Assembly: GCF_958295425.1 (NCBI RefSeq)
Contig: NC_081146.1
Location: forward strand, 11,578,985-11,642,984
Length of the DNA stretch: 64,000 nt
Source: Solea solea
Lineage: Eukaryota > Chordata > Actinopteri > Pleuronectiformes > Soleidae
Direction: 5' to 3'
Positions 50,731 through 61,269 of this stretch are shown piece by piece (positions within the stretch are counted from its first letter, which is position 1; each line of letters opens with the position of its first letter). The position numbers were made by a program, and so were the translations under genes. The notes below the pieces were generated by a model. The model had not been told where the DNA came from. It saw only the letters and a list, made by a program, of their open reading frames with translations, and made no database searches.

Positions 50731-51578
50731 GTATAATCGCTAACTAAAGTGTGAGTAAGGAGGGTGAGTGAAAGCTGCTGTAAAATCATCCAAACACAAC
50801 TGGAAAACAGACTGCCTGTCTGTGTAGGGGCTGCTCTCTGTGCCATCACTGATGCAGCATGCAGGTACAACACTGCGTGCTATAATTAGGATCTGGTTTT
50901 TTCCCTCTCTTGACCTTAGTATCTTTCCTCAGAGGCAAAACTACTGCTCCCAGAGTAGAAGCTCTATTTTCCATTGCTTCTCCAAAATAGTGACACACTG
51001 TCATCTCTCAGTTCTCAGGACATAAATTAAGTCATAGGAAGCAGAGAAACACTACAGTGGGGACACTGCTGTGTGTTGTGTATAAAGAAAGATGCAATAC
51101 ATTCTTGGGACAAGAATGTCACTTCAGAGAGTCTCAGAGCTTATTACTAGTGATAGAAATCCAGCCTTTGTGTTTCTATTTTCCTTTTAATGATGCATTT
51201 GTGCTTGTTAAGGGATGGGATTACACCCTCTGAGGAACACACAGTGCAGCCACTCCCACTCCGTTGCACTCTCATATTTACTCGCTCTCTCCTTCTGCCC
51301 AATCTCTCCACAGAGAGGCCCGTTTTGTTTAATTACAGGTTTAGTGCACAATCACTGCTGACTCGCTGTGTGTCAGACAGTGCGCTGGCACAAAGCCAGA
51401 CCGCAGAAAGAGTCCAAAAGTCTTTGCAGATCATCCTCACACTCCTCCACTGGCCCTCGGTGCAGAACATTCACTTACACTGAGCGTCTCTCAAATCTTT
51501 ACTGACAGCTAGCAAACACGGAATACCTTGAGCTACTACTGTCAGCATCTTCAAGCAGTACTCACCGCAGCAGCTACA

Positions 51579-51598
51579 CACACACACACACACACACA
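51579..51598. repeat. (CA)n microsatellite
   Basis: About ten CA units. Confidence 0.9.
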
Positions 51599-52191
51599 AA
51601 TTAATATACATATAGATGCGTGCAGTGCTGTGGCCGATACCCAATCATCCTTCAAATAGACCCTATGTGGCAGCAGGCATCAAACCCACTTTTAGCTCTC
51701 CAAACTGCAACAGGCCTTTATTGTCAACAAATGCACATTCAGGTTTCCTTAATGCCTCCGTTTAATTGATGTCAGCACTTTTCTGCTGCGGTATTAGCAA
51801 ACCACTTTTTTAATGATAATTATCGATTCCCCAAGAATAGTTTGTTTTCCTTCCCCTCACTAATTGACGGGTGATATAAAAGAGAAATGTGCTCTTACAT
51901 CTGGGGAGGAGCACAGCTTGGCCTAAGCTAAATCCGTCCAAATGAGAAACACATTCAATTTAAACTCTCTCCTACCGTTTTAATTGGACTACTAGAATGG
52001 TAATTCAAACTGTGCACCAAATATGAGTATTTCAGTGGAGGGTATATTAAAATTGTTGGCTATTTATGCTGGGAAAGGCATGGTTCCTTACTAAAATTAA
52101 ATATCAGTCGGTTTCTGGACACATTTATTTGGAAAGGACTTTAACTTACTTTGAAATGAAGTGAGATGATCAAACGTAGCACAGTGTAAGG

Positions 52192-52595
52192 TAGGGTTGC
52201 CAACTTCCTGATAAGAAAATGAGGATATTTTTGAATCTTCTTTTTTTTTCCACCCGTCAGCATTTTGCCTTTACATCTCACCACGTGTCTCCGTTGCTAC
52301 GACACACAGGACTCACAGTGAGTCGGGCGACCACTTTAAAAGTGCCCATTTTCTGTTGGATAGTAATGAATGACAGACAGATGGAGAGGGCCTGACTCCA
52401 GGAGGAGGATTTTATTTTCCCTCACACAAACTTCATTAATGGACTAATCTGTAATTGTTCTGTCATGGTTTTGCAGTGACTTGATCATCCAAAATAAGGA
52501 ACAAAGTGTGTTCCTTATCTCTTCAATACGGAACACATCTTTTATCTTTCTAAGACGGAACAAATCCTTGCTTTACGCAACGCTTGGCAACCCTA
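52192..52595. mobile_element. hAT-type MITE with perfect 8-bp target duplication
   Basis: The element starts TAGGGTTGCCAA (52192-52203) and ends TTGGCAACCCTA (52584-52595), a perfect 12-bp terminal inverted repeat. GTGTAAGG flanks it directly on both sides (52184-52191 and 52596-52603), a perfect 8-bp target-site duplication. An 8-bp duplication with (C/T)AGGG ends is the hallmark of hAT elements. At 404 bp without a transposase frame it is non-autonomous. The intact duplication argues for a fairly recent insertion. Its right duplication lies only 65 bp from the FN3-4 exon at 52669. Confidence 0.9.
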
Positions 52596-52668
52596 GTGTA
52601 AGGCCATGAGTGTATCTGTGTGTCTGAAATATATTATTATTATTTTTGACACATTCCTGTCTCCTCAG

Positions 52669-52771
52669 CTCCCACATTTGACTATGGAGACATGCCGTCC
52701 CCCTTGAGTGAGACGGAGAGCACTATTACTGTCCTGCTGCGGCCGGCTCAAGGCAGAGGGGCACCTGTCAG
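52669..52771 (+). CDS. ptpru: ptpru exon: start of fibronectin type III repeat 4
   Basis: This 103-bp exon encodes residues 523-556 plus two bases. [20 protein letters not shown] and [13 protein letters not shown] form the first strands of FN3-4. PAQGRGAP and the D-M-P-S-P-L segment are typical of PTPRU. The acceptor CTCCTCAG follows a TATTTTTGACACATTCC-type pyrimidine stretch, and the donor is GTGAGG. The exon enters in phase 1 and leaves in phase 2. The 103-bp length agrees with the conserved family structure. Confidence 0.95.
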
Positions 52772-52854
52772 GTGAGGACATTATCTGAACTTTACAATAT
52801 CAGATATTTTCTTCACACTTGCTTATTAAAGGTACATACAATCCCCGTGTCCAG
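52772..52854 (+). other. ptpru: Very short intron inside FN3-4 (83 bp)
   Basis: The donor is GTGAGG and the acceptor CGTGTCCAG. Its size is near the lower limit for vertebrate introns and far below every other intron here (next shortest 1728 bp). The flanking exons join in phase 2 to give the conserved V-S/T-Y-Q-V strand. Confidence 0.95.
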
Positions 52855-53128
52855 CACATACCAGGTGGTGGTGGAAGAAGAAACTGTGAAGAAAGTGAAG
52901 AGGGAGCTCGGACTTCAGGACTGTTTTCCCTTACCCATGTCTCACGGTGAAGCCCAGGCCCGAGGCACACCACACTACTACACAGCAGAGCTGCCGCCCA
53001 GCAGTCTGCCAGAGGCCAGTCCCTTCACTGTGGGCGACAATCACACTTACAATGGCTACTGGAACAGTCCTCTGGATCCACGCAAGAGTTACCTTGTCTA
53101 CTTTCAAGCTATGAGCAACTTCAGAGGG
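52855..53128 (+). CDS. ptpru: ptpru exon: core of FN3-4 with furin-like cleavage site
   Basis: This 274-bp exon encodes residues 557-648. TYQVVVEEE leads to the basic stretch K-K-V-K-R (52889-52903). It is followed by [56 protein letters not shown] and [11 protein letters not shown]2B phosphatases are known to be cut by furin in the fourth FN3 repeat, and K-V-K-R fits the (R/K)-x-(K/R)-R consensus at the expected place. Cys580 and the sequon NHT are conserved. The acceptor is GTGTCCAG and the donor GTAAGT. The basic run is K-rich here, whereas the human protein is R-rich as I recall, but the logic of the site is kept. Confidence 0.96.
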
Positions 53129-56100
53129 GTAAGTTCAAAAAGTTACTGTAGGGCTCTCAACTCATTTTAACATTTATGTTCACTTATGGTCATCATTGAA
53201 CCCATTATGGTATGATTTGATTGACCTTTTTTTGAAGTCAGGCCTGAATTACTCGTCTCTGATGTGGAGAAAATCCTCACACATCACAAGCAAATAAAAC
53301 AGTTTTTTTTTTCAAACAGAAAAAAATCTTGCGAGCTAATGTTTAAACTATTTGTCGTTAAATGTTTCAATGCCTAATGTTTGCCGACAAAAACGTGTTC
53401 AAGGTGTGAAAGAACAAGCTCCCATGCGTTAAAAGATCAATTTACTGGACTCTTTTTGGAGATAACAAGCTTGAAATGTGCCACAACACTTTCCACCCAT
53501 TTACATCGCGTCACGCCAATGACGGCACAAAAGCTGCGGCATCACACTGTGCAAACACTCCAGGAGCTACTCTAGATAATGGGAGTCCTGCCTCTGGCTG
53601 CAGCTCCTTAGTACAGATAATGGAGAACATTTCAAAAATGGCAGGTGAGAATCGTACAGGATTTGTGCAGCTCCTACAACTGAGTGGCTTCATCCTGATG
53701 ACAGCAGGTGCACACCTCATTACATTACCTGAAACATCTTTGGAAACCTGCTCCTGCTGTCCTGCTGAGGTGTAGCATATGTATGTAGTTAAAATACAAC
53801 CAATCATTTCTAATACATATGGATGTTTAACTTCCTGAAACGGCATAGTTCCTCATATATATATATATATTTAAATCACAGTAGAACTTGTGTTTCTCTG
53901 ACTGAGAGGTAAAGTCACTGAATTACACAAAGTCTCCTCCATTCAGCCCTCCTCCTAATAATCAGAAATAATTGAATAATGCAAAGTAATTTCAGAATCC
54001 TTGGGATGGATTGATATTGAAATTAAATTCTTTGGTCAAATCCAAAGGAAGATTGTATCATAAAAAATAGTTATGTCGGGGGAAGGTAACATTTTTAAGT
54101 TGTTTTGAATGGAAAACAGTCAAAGCCCCAGCTGAAGTAACCTTGAATTACTTTGATGGGTTGATTTGATAACCTTTTTAGTTTTTAAAAACTCGCATCA
54201 AGGGCTTTGGACATAGAAAAGTCAGTTTGAGACAGATTCACAGTCAAATCAAAAGCATACAAAGTATATTTGTGTATCTCCTGTTCAAATCCGCTGTATA
54301 AATGTGTGCTAAAGACAGAGGGTTATTAGTTTAAAGGAGTTAGGGTGATGGACTCTCTGGTCTGGCACCTCAGTATAGAGCAAACATATTCAAAACGTGT
54401 TGGTTGTTGGAATAAGAGCCTTTGGTGAAGAGTACAGGATGTTGGGTTAACCTCAACATTTTTGAAACAATTAGACAAGTCACATACTGAGACCTGTGAC
54501 TCACTGACATTATAGAAAATGTTAAATCATTACCAGAAAGTTGTCGGCCACAGATGAATCCTCACTGAGCAGAATGACATAATAGGGTTCATGACCTTAT
54601 GAAGCCTAACTGAAAAACTGAAAATGATATAATCGCTTGAGAACAAACTGTTTCTTACCTCACTGGATCCTGAACCTGGAATTAAATACTCCGTTATGCT
54701 AGGTGGTCGTGAATTCTCCGACGTTTCTCCAAAGATAAGTATAGTGTGAATTGATTTAATACAAAATCAATGTGAAACCTAATCAGGTCGTGGTCACTTA
54801 ATTTCCTTTTACTTGATCACTGACTGTACAGAATTACCACTCATTTGATTTCTCTTTCATCACTGGACTCTAGAGTGTCCATCTGTGTTTGCAGAGCAAT
54901 AGCTTTTATGTGAAGATCAATAGAATGTGTCAGAGAACATTCCTTATATATAGCAGTTACTTTAGAGAGCAATGAACCTGTTATGATCTCGTTTTATCTG
55001 CTGTTCTTTTTTGGTTTGTTGGCTGTGTGCCTTGGATTGGGTCTTTGAATACATATTGTTTATTAATTCATTTGTAAAAATGTTCTCAAATCAAAAAAAG
55101 AAATAGATTTTTTGACTGATACGCTGGTGAGATTATCTAGCTACGGAGGGTTTTGTATCAAGGTTCTGTTGAGTCTGGAGGACCTGCAGACCTTCTGTAT
55201 TTAGTGCTCCACATTTGAATCTGAGTGTAATACACAATTGTTATCACTTCCCACAAAGGCTGAATTTAAGGTTCTAGAATTTTGTGTAAAAAACATAACT
55301 TAACAATTTATCTCTATGCACTGTAATAGACACGGCTTGTGCCTCCAGTCTTACTCTAAAGTCATTTAGGGAACAACTATCCCAAAAGGCCAGATTTTCA
55401 AACAAATGTAAATCTCAGCCCCATCAAAAACTTTTTTTTAAGTGTGGCCTTTTCTCCCCATGGCTTTTTCTAAAAAGTAGTGGCATTTCAGCACAAATGC
55501 CCCGGCTGCTTGTCTCAGTGTGTGTCGTCTTAATGCATTACTTTGTCCAGTCCCCATGTAACTGCACCACAATTTATTCCACCTCGCTGCCTTTGCTTCC
55601 TACGAATGTGCGCTGATTGCATTGTCGGGACCTTGCCTCCTAAGGGCTTGTTCTTCTCTTACGTATTAGTAGCATTTCAGAATGTTTTTCCGTTTCGGTG
55701 TCTGTGGCTTTTATTTGCATCTTAAGCTGTGTTTTTTTTAGCTGTTGTTCTTATGTTTCTGTTTTTCGTTTGTCAGAAGACAAAGTTCAGTTTTCTGTTT
55801 CCTCATAATGTGGAAACAAGCCCCTTGATGACTCTCTGCTACCTTGTTTGCAGTATTATCATGCTTGTTGTTGAGCAGTCTGTGTTTTACTGTAGATCAA
55901 GATTCCTGTGTTTTACTGTTTCTGTTACGAAGACTCTCAGTCACACTGACATTGTAAAATGTCAGTGTTCTGGCGATTAATAATGAATGACTCTGGGAAA
56001 AATCTCCAGTCTAAAAACATTTTCTCAATTAGAAGCCCAAAGCTGGTTGATTTATTTCCTTTCCTTTTGGAGTTTTTGTAAAAATTCTAGTTGTCTGCTG

Positions 56101-59100
56101 TCACCTAGTTACACGACCACTTATTCTTCTCTTTCTCTATGTATTTAGTTAAGTTTCTTTTAAAATAGAGAACATAATCAACAGACTTGATTCACATTTT
56201 AAAATGTATATGAGAACCTTTAGAGGAATTCAGGTTGCATAAAAGGACTGAAATCACAGACTGGGGTTGATTTGTCTAGTCCGGGCTACTGTACAATTGT
56301 GTAACAGTATAATATGGTAGACTCCAGTAAAATCAGGTGATAATTCATTTCTTTGAATTGATCCCGCCCCTAAAATCGTAGACGCTTTCGCTTGGAAATG
56401 TTTGTGTTTCTATCTTTTTTCCACAAGAGCAAACAAAGCCCTCCAGTCTTGCTGTCGTACCCAAAGGACACACCATTACCTTTCCAAATTCTATTACAGG
56501 AAGAGCTGCTGCCTGGGTGAGGCAATTACTTAAAGATAATTGGACACAGGTGCAGATGATCAGAGGTAGAAAACTGCTACTTTAATTTTCCGTGGCAACA
56601 TAGCGGAGAAATGTTGCCATAGGTAACACAGCTCCCTGCGATCGTCAGCTTGGAATAAATGCTGTACATACATGCTGTGTTACCACACCGTGTTACATTT
56701 AGATTCTTGGTACTTGAAGTTGTCTTTCTTTTTCTTTCTCGCTCTCTCTTTTTCTTTGCGTTGCATCTCTGCACCACAAAGTCTGATAAATGTTTCCGGG
56801 TGGCTCATCCCCACAAGTAGCATCTTTTTTTCCGATCCAGTGAAGAAACACACGGAGGGAGTGCCGTTTGAGCACTTCTCACAACGAAGCAACTAAGCAT
56901 GGGATTAGATAGGGGAGGACTGGCTTTACCAGCGGATGGGATTAGGTTTTGTTTTGCCTGGCAGGGGGCCAGCATCCATGACCCACAATGAGTGGAGCAT
57001 CGCGCCAGATCACACAGTCACACTGTCTCCGGGCTTTCAGACACTGTTGCCAATAAACGTGGAAAATACAGAAGCAGTGAGAAATGTGTTTAAATCTGTG
57101 CATCAGCCATGTGTCTGTGCCGGAGGACTGAAACAAAACAGTGATTCAACAATTCAGTTTTCACTCAATAATTGTCCAAATGTACTCCTGCAAGCACATA
57201 ATTACAGACACAGCTTGATTCCCGTGTCAATATTTCAGAAACGAGGCCTTTGTGAAAGCAAAATCTTTGTTGTTTTCTTTATCTTGGCTGTCAGCTGAAA
57301 ATCTTGTGGTTTTGCTCAATTAAATCTGTTTAGTGCAATCAAAGGGCATATTCTTGTTGGGCATATAACACGTATATATCTAGACAGGGGGCGACTTGTC
57401 GGCATGAATGGATTATAGCAACAATTAAAACATTAATATTATTAATAAAATGACAGACTTGCATACAAATACACACTTACATATTGTTTTCTGTGTTAAT
57501 GAGGAAGATAATAAAACCTCAGAGCAGATGTTCAGTTTGGACTCGTGGCTTCTGTACAGACTGGAAAGCTTCAGCAGGTGTTAAATGTGTTTTGTGCTAT
57601 TTTTTTATTTTTTTCGATTTTGCTTTATATTATGTTGGCCTGCTTATCCTCCATACTCCATTATGCATTTCAGTCTTTTTGCATTTTAGCACTGTGCTTG
57701 CGCTGTCACAAACCAAAAAATAAAGTAGAATTTTGTATAGAAGCATATAAATGAATTCAGCATATGTCTGTACTGTGGGACTCTTTTATAGCAGGTTTTG
57801 GATTGTGTACAGAAGGGGAAAACACATTACCATGTCCCCACTCATTTTAGAAAAGAAAAAGCACCTCTTGAACTAAAAGTAGCTTGAAGTGATAGTGGTT
57901 GGATTGCTGAAAAACCCTTGTCTATTAAATTGGATAAAACAGACGCTGCTAAAGTTGTCTGCATATGGAGCTGGTGATAAAGGGTTCATGTTTGTCAGTC
58001 TCTTAAACAGCAAATACAAATGTAAGTGCAGTTGTGGCTGTTTTAGCATTTTTTTGTGCGGCACAGTGAGTCGGGGTCGGCGCAGTTAGTTGTTAGTGTT
58101 TGTCTGTAATATCTTTATGGAGGAGCAACATTGCCCTTCATTTTCAACAGGACTAGGGAAGTAACGGGAATCATTTGAACAGTATGTTTGGCATTTACCC
58201 ATGCTAATTATCTGGAGAGTGGCTGTCAGGCTTCTCTAATTACTCTGATTGATCCATTTGAAGAGGTGCTTGAAAGACTGTGGATACAGACTGTAGGTTT
58301 TGCCAGGGCACAGCAGCATAGCCATTTATAACATCTACATTTGCATTTCCCCGACTTCTCTTCCCTCTCTCTCTCACACACACACACGCACACACACACA
58401 CTTACACTTACATGCACACACAGAAACACATGCAGAGTGTACATACTTACACACATGGTGTAAACTCTGAAGTGTCTTTGCTGCCTTGTTTCGTGCTGGT
58501 TTTAGTGTTTTAGTGTTTTTTTAAAAAACTGCCAGGAAGCAGCAGCTCCTCCGGCATGACTGGCACAACACAGCCATGTGATGTGCGTCCCGCAATCTGG
58601 AGCCTGCATATTAACGCTGGTGCGCTGAGCCAGCAAACAGTGATTCAGATGTGCTTGTTATCCATCATCACAACACGCTATTAATTCATCATATACAGTA
58701 AAGGGATGTGAGTGTAGTCTGTCTTCATTTCAAATGTTTTCTCGACAAACAAGGAGGATCAGATGAATGTGCCGTCTCTGATGGGCAACGTGTTCTGTAA
58801 TTGAGTCAATCACTCAAACGCTCAAAGTCACCAGTCAGCGTTTTTTTTTAGAGATGCCGTACAATTGAGTCTGGGTTGCAATTTTAAATAATTACAAACC
58901 TCACAATATTATCTAAATGATTTTAATTAAAAAATAAAAAATAAAAATTGCAATCAAAATCATAATCCAATTTCTTGCACACATTTTTCCAGTAATAACA
59001 TTCAGTATTTTGGTTTATGGCCAAATTGTAACACAGGCATTATCCGTCTAACCGTAAGATTTATTTTATAATAAGAAGCTGCCAGCGTCCTGAACGTAGA

Positions 59101-60238
59101 TTTTTGTTGTCTTGTTGATAAACATAATTTAATGGGGTTATATTTGAATACACAGTGTGATGAAGCGCTATACTCAATGGTGACTGCGCTCCAATATAAC
59201 AATGTTTTCATCAGCTGCCTCATTAAAAATCATATGAGGTCAAACAATAGCAATTATAATATTTTTCTTAAAAGAGGGACAGACATTGTTAGTTGATGTG
59301 CTGGAAATAAAAATGGCACACATTATCATCAACAAACCTTTATTGTACAAGAACGTTACATTGAGATTGAGATTTGTTTTCTTGACATAGTAGAGCATAA
59401 ATAAATAAATAAATAAAGGAGGACAAAACTTTTCTTGAATACATTAAACAACGATGAACATATTTAGTGTGTCATTCATTCTGAGGAGTTCCTTTGTGGA
59501 GTTAAAGTGGCAGTCTCTGACAGATGCCATCTGTCTATGGTTTTGGTTTGTATTTTCAGAACAAACCATCATCTTATTAACTGGTCTAAACATCTGTCAG
59601 CCTGAAAGCTGATTTAGATTTGAAAAAGCAATTTAACCCGAGTTTTAGGATGGCGCCTTTCGCTTATTTCTGACTGAGCAAATTTGCATGATTGCCCCAT
59701 AATGCTTGAATTAGCATCTGTAAATCATAATTTGATGATGCATTTCCTACAAGATATGGCAGAATGGAAGTGGATTAGTTTTGCATCTCATTAGTGCTGT
59801 TTGACAAAGGTCCTTTTCATAAAACTGCAAATACCATCAGCTGATAATTTAGTAATATTATCTTTTCAGTTTGAAACCCTCCTCTTAACAAAGCTCCCCC
59901 ACTGTTGAACTCTCATCATTTCTCCTTCAGCACAAATCTGGAATCTTTGCAAACACTTACCAGTTGTTTGTGCACTTACTAAGATTTTGGATTGAATTTA
60001 TAATCTCTTTAGAAGGAGTTTGTCTTGTTCGTCTGTATCATTATTTAGTTTTAATGGTTTGAGTAAACGTAGGATAGTGAATAATTCCTGACACGGTAAA
60101 ACATTCCCTCAAACATTTACTGGAATAAATATCATCCTTTAGTTTTCATTCAGAATGTGTGTGTGTCACGTCTTCCTCATTTGTTTTATCACATCTTAAT
60201 TATACAAAATGTGATGTGTGTTTTCTTTTGTCTTTCAG
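53129..60238 (+). other. ptpru: Intron between FN3-4 core and the 37-bp exon (7110 bp)
   Basis: The donor is GTAAGT and the acceptor TTGTCTTTCAG. It contains a (CT)n/(CA)n tract near 58360-58425 and a degenerate AT-rich repeat around 58871-58990. An octamer-containing, TAAT-rich block at about 59620-59860 looks like conserved non-coding DNA. No exon was recognised inside. Confidence 0.88.
58360..58425. repeat. (CT)n(CA)n tract
   Basis: CT-rich then CA-rich simple sequence with a few interruptions. Confidence 0.85.
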
Positions 60239-60275
60239 GAATCCAGAATCAACTGCATCCGCATTGCTCGTAAAG
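60239..60275 (+). CDS. ptpru: ptpru 37-bp micro-exon after FN3-4
   Basis: This 37-bp exon encodes ESRINCIRIARK (residues 649-660) plus one base. It supplies the last strand and Cys654 of the membrane-proximal FN3 region, just before the stalk. The N-C-I-R-I-A-R-K wording is the R2B signature at this point, and 37 bp is the size of the corresponding exon in the family as I remember it. The acceptor TTGTCTTTCAG and donor GTAATT bound it. The reading frame links phase 0 on the left with phase 1 on the right. It is far too short to be seen as an open frame and was located by protein continuation. Confidence 0.95.
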
Positions 60276-61184
60276 GTAATTCCACATGAATATGTCTGTG
60301 ACACTCTGACCTTGAGTACATTCCCCTCTATCATTTCTGCAACAATAATTGTCATAATATCTTTTTTTATCACTAAATCAAAACCTAAGAACTAATAGAA
60401 ATGGCGTGGTCCACCCATCTCGGCTGCACTGTTATTTGCCTTTCTCTCAAGTACAAAAGTGTAGGGCTGGACAAACAGCTGTTTAGCTGTGGGCCTGAGA
60501 GAAAAGGGCAACAAGCAGGGAGGGATTAGAGGTCAGGCTTTCAACCTGTTTGTTTGCAGACAGATGCTGGGACACACTATATCAAACACAATCTCTTTGT
60601 TCACATCAGTTGCTCAGTAGATGACTACATCTGAGGGCTTTGACCTCGGCGCGGTCTCATAGCGTCCTCCAGATCAAAAAGTCCAGATGGAGCTACCTTG
60701 GCCTATCATTGAGAGAAACCTTCTGTAGCTCAGATTTCCCACACAAATGGGCAGAGGAATTGACTCTGAGTCCTGATGGCAGGAGAACCTCTGTGCTGTG
60801 GTACACTGTCAGATCATGGTGAATAAAAGTCATGTATTTATAGTTTTCATAGCACCGCTACAGTAGGCAAAGCCTTGCAAGTAAATTAACTTGGCGGGGT
60901 GTCTTTTACTGGTGAAGGCCTCTTTCTGCGAGTGAAAAACGAAAGAGATGAGGCTCTCCTCAAGCATAAAGCCAAAAGGCAAGGCCAGCCATTTCAGCTC
61001 AGCGTCTCACTCCATCTGCCCCACACAGACACCTGGTTGGGCACTGATTAATTATGCTTTCTTTCAGCAAAGTGCTTTACACTGAGCTTGGCACTTTTCT
61101 TTCACACTTTGCAAGGAATGGAAAAAGGAAAATAACAATGGAGCTGGATAAAGTGACAAAGTAATTAGCTTTAGACAGTATTAC

Positions 61185-61269
<85 letters not shown>

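Larger units (their letters stand above)
50731..52668 (+). other. ptpru: Intron between FN3-3 and FN3-4 (1938 bp)
   Basis: The donor is GTATAA and the acceptor CTCCTCAG. It contains a (CA)n array at 51579-51598 and a TAAT-rich block at about 51720-52020 that may be conserved non-coding DNA. A complete hAT-type MITE (52192-52595) ends with its target duplication 65 bp before the next exon. Confidence 0.9.
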
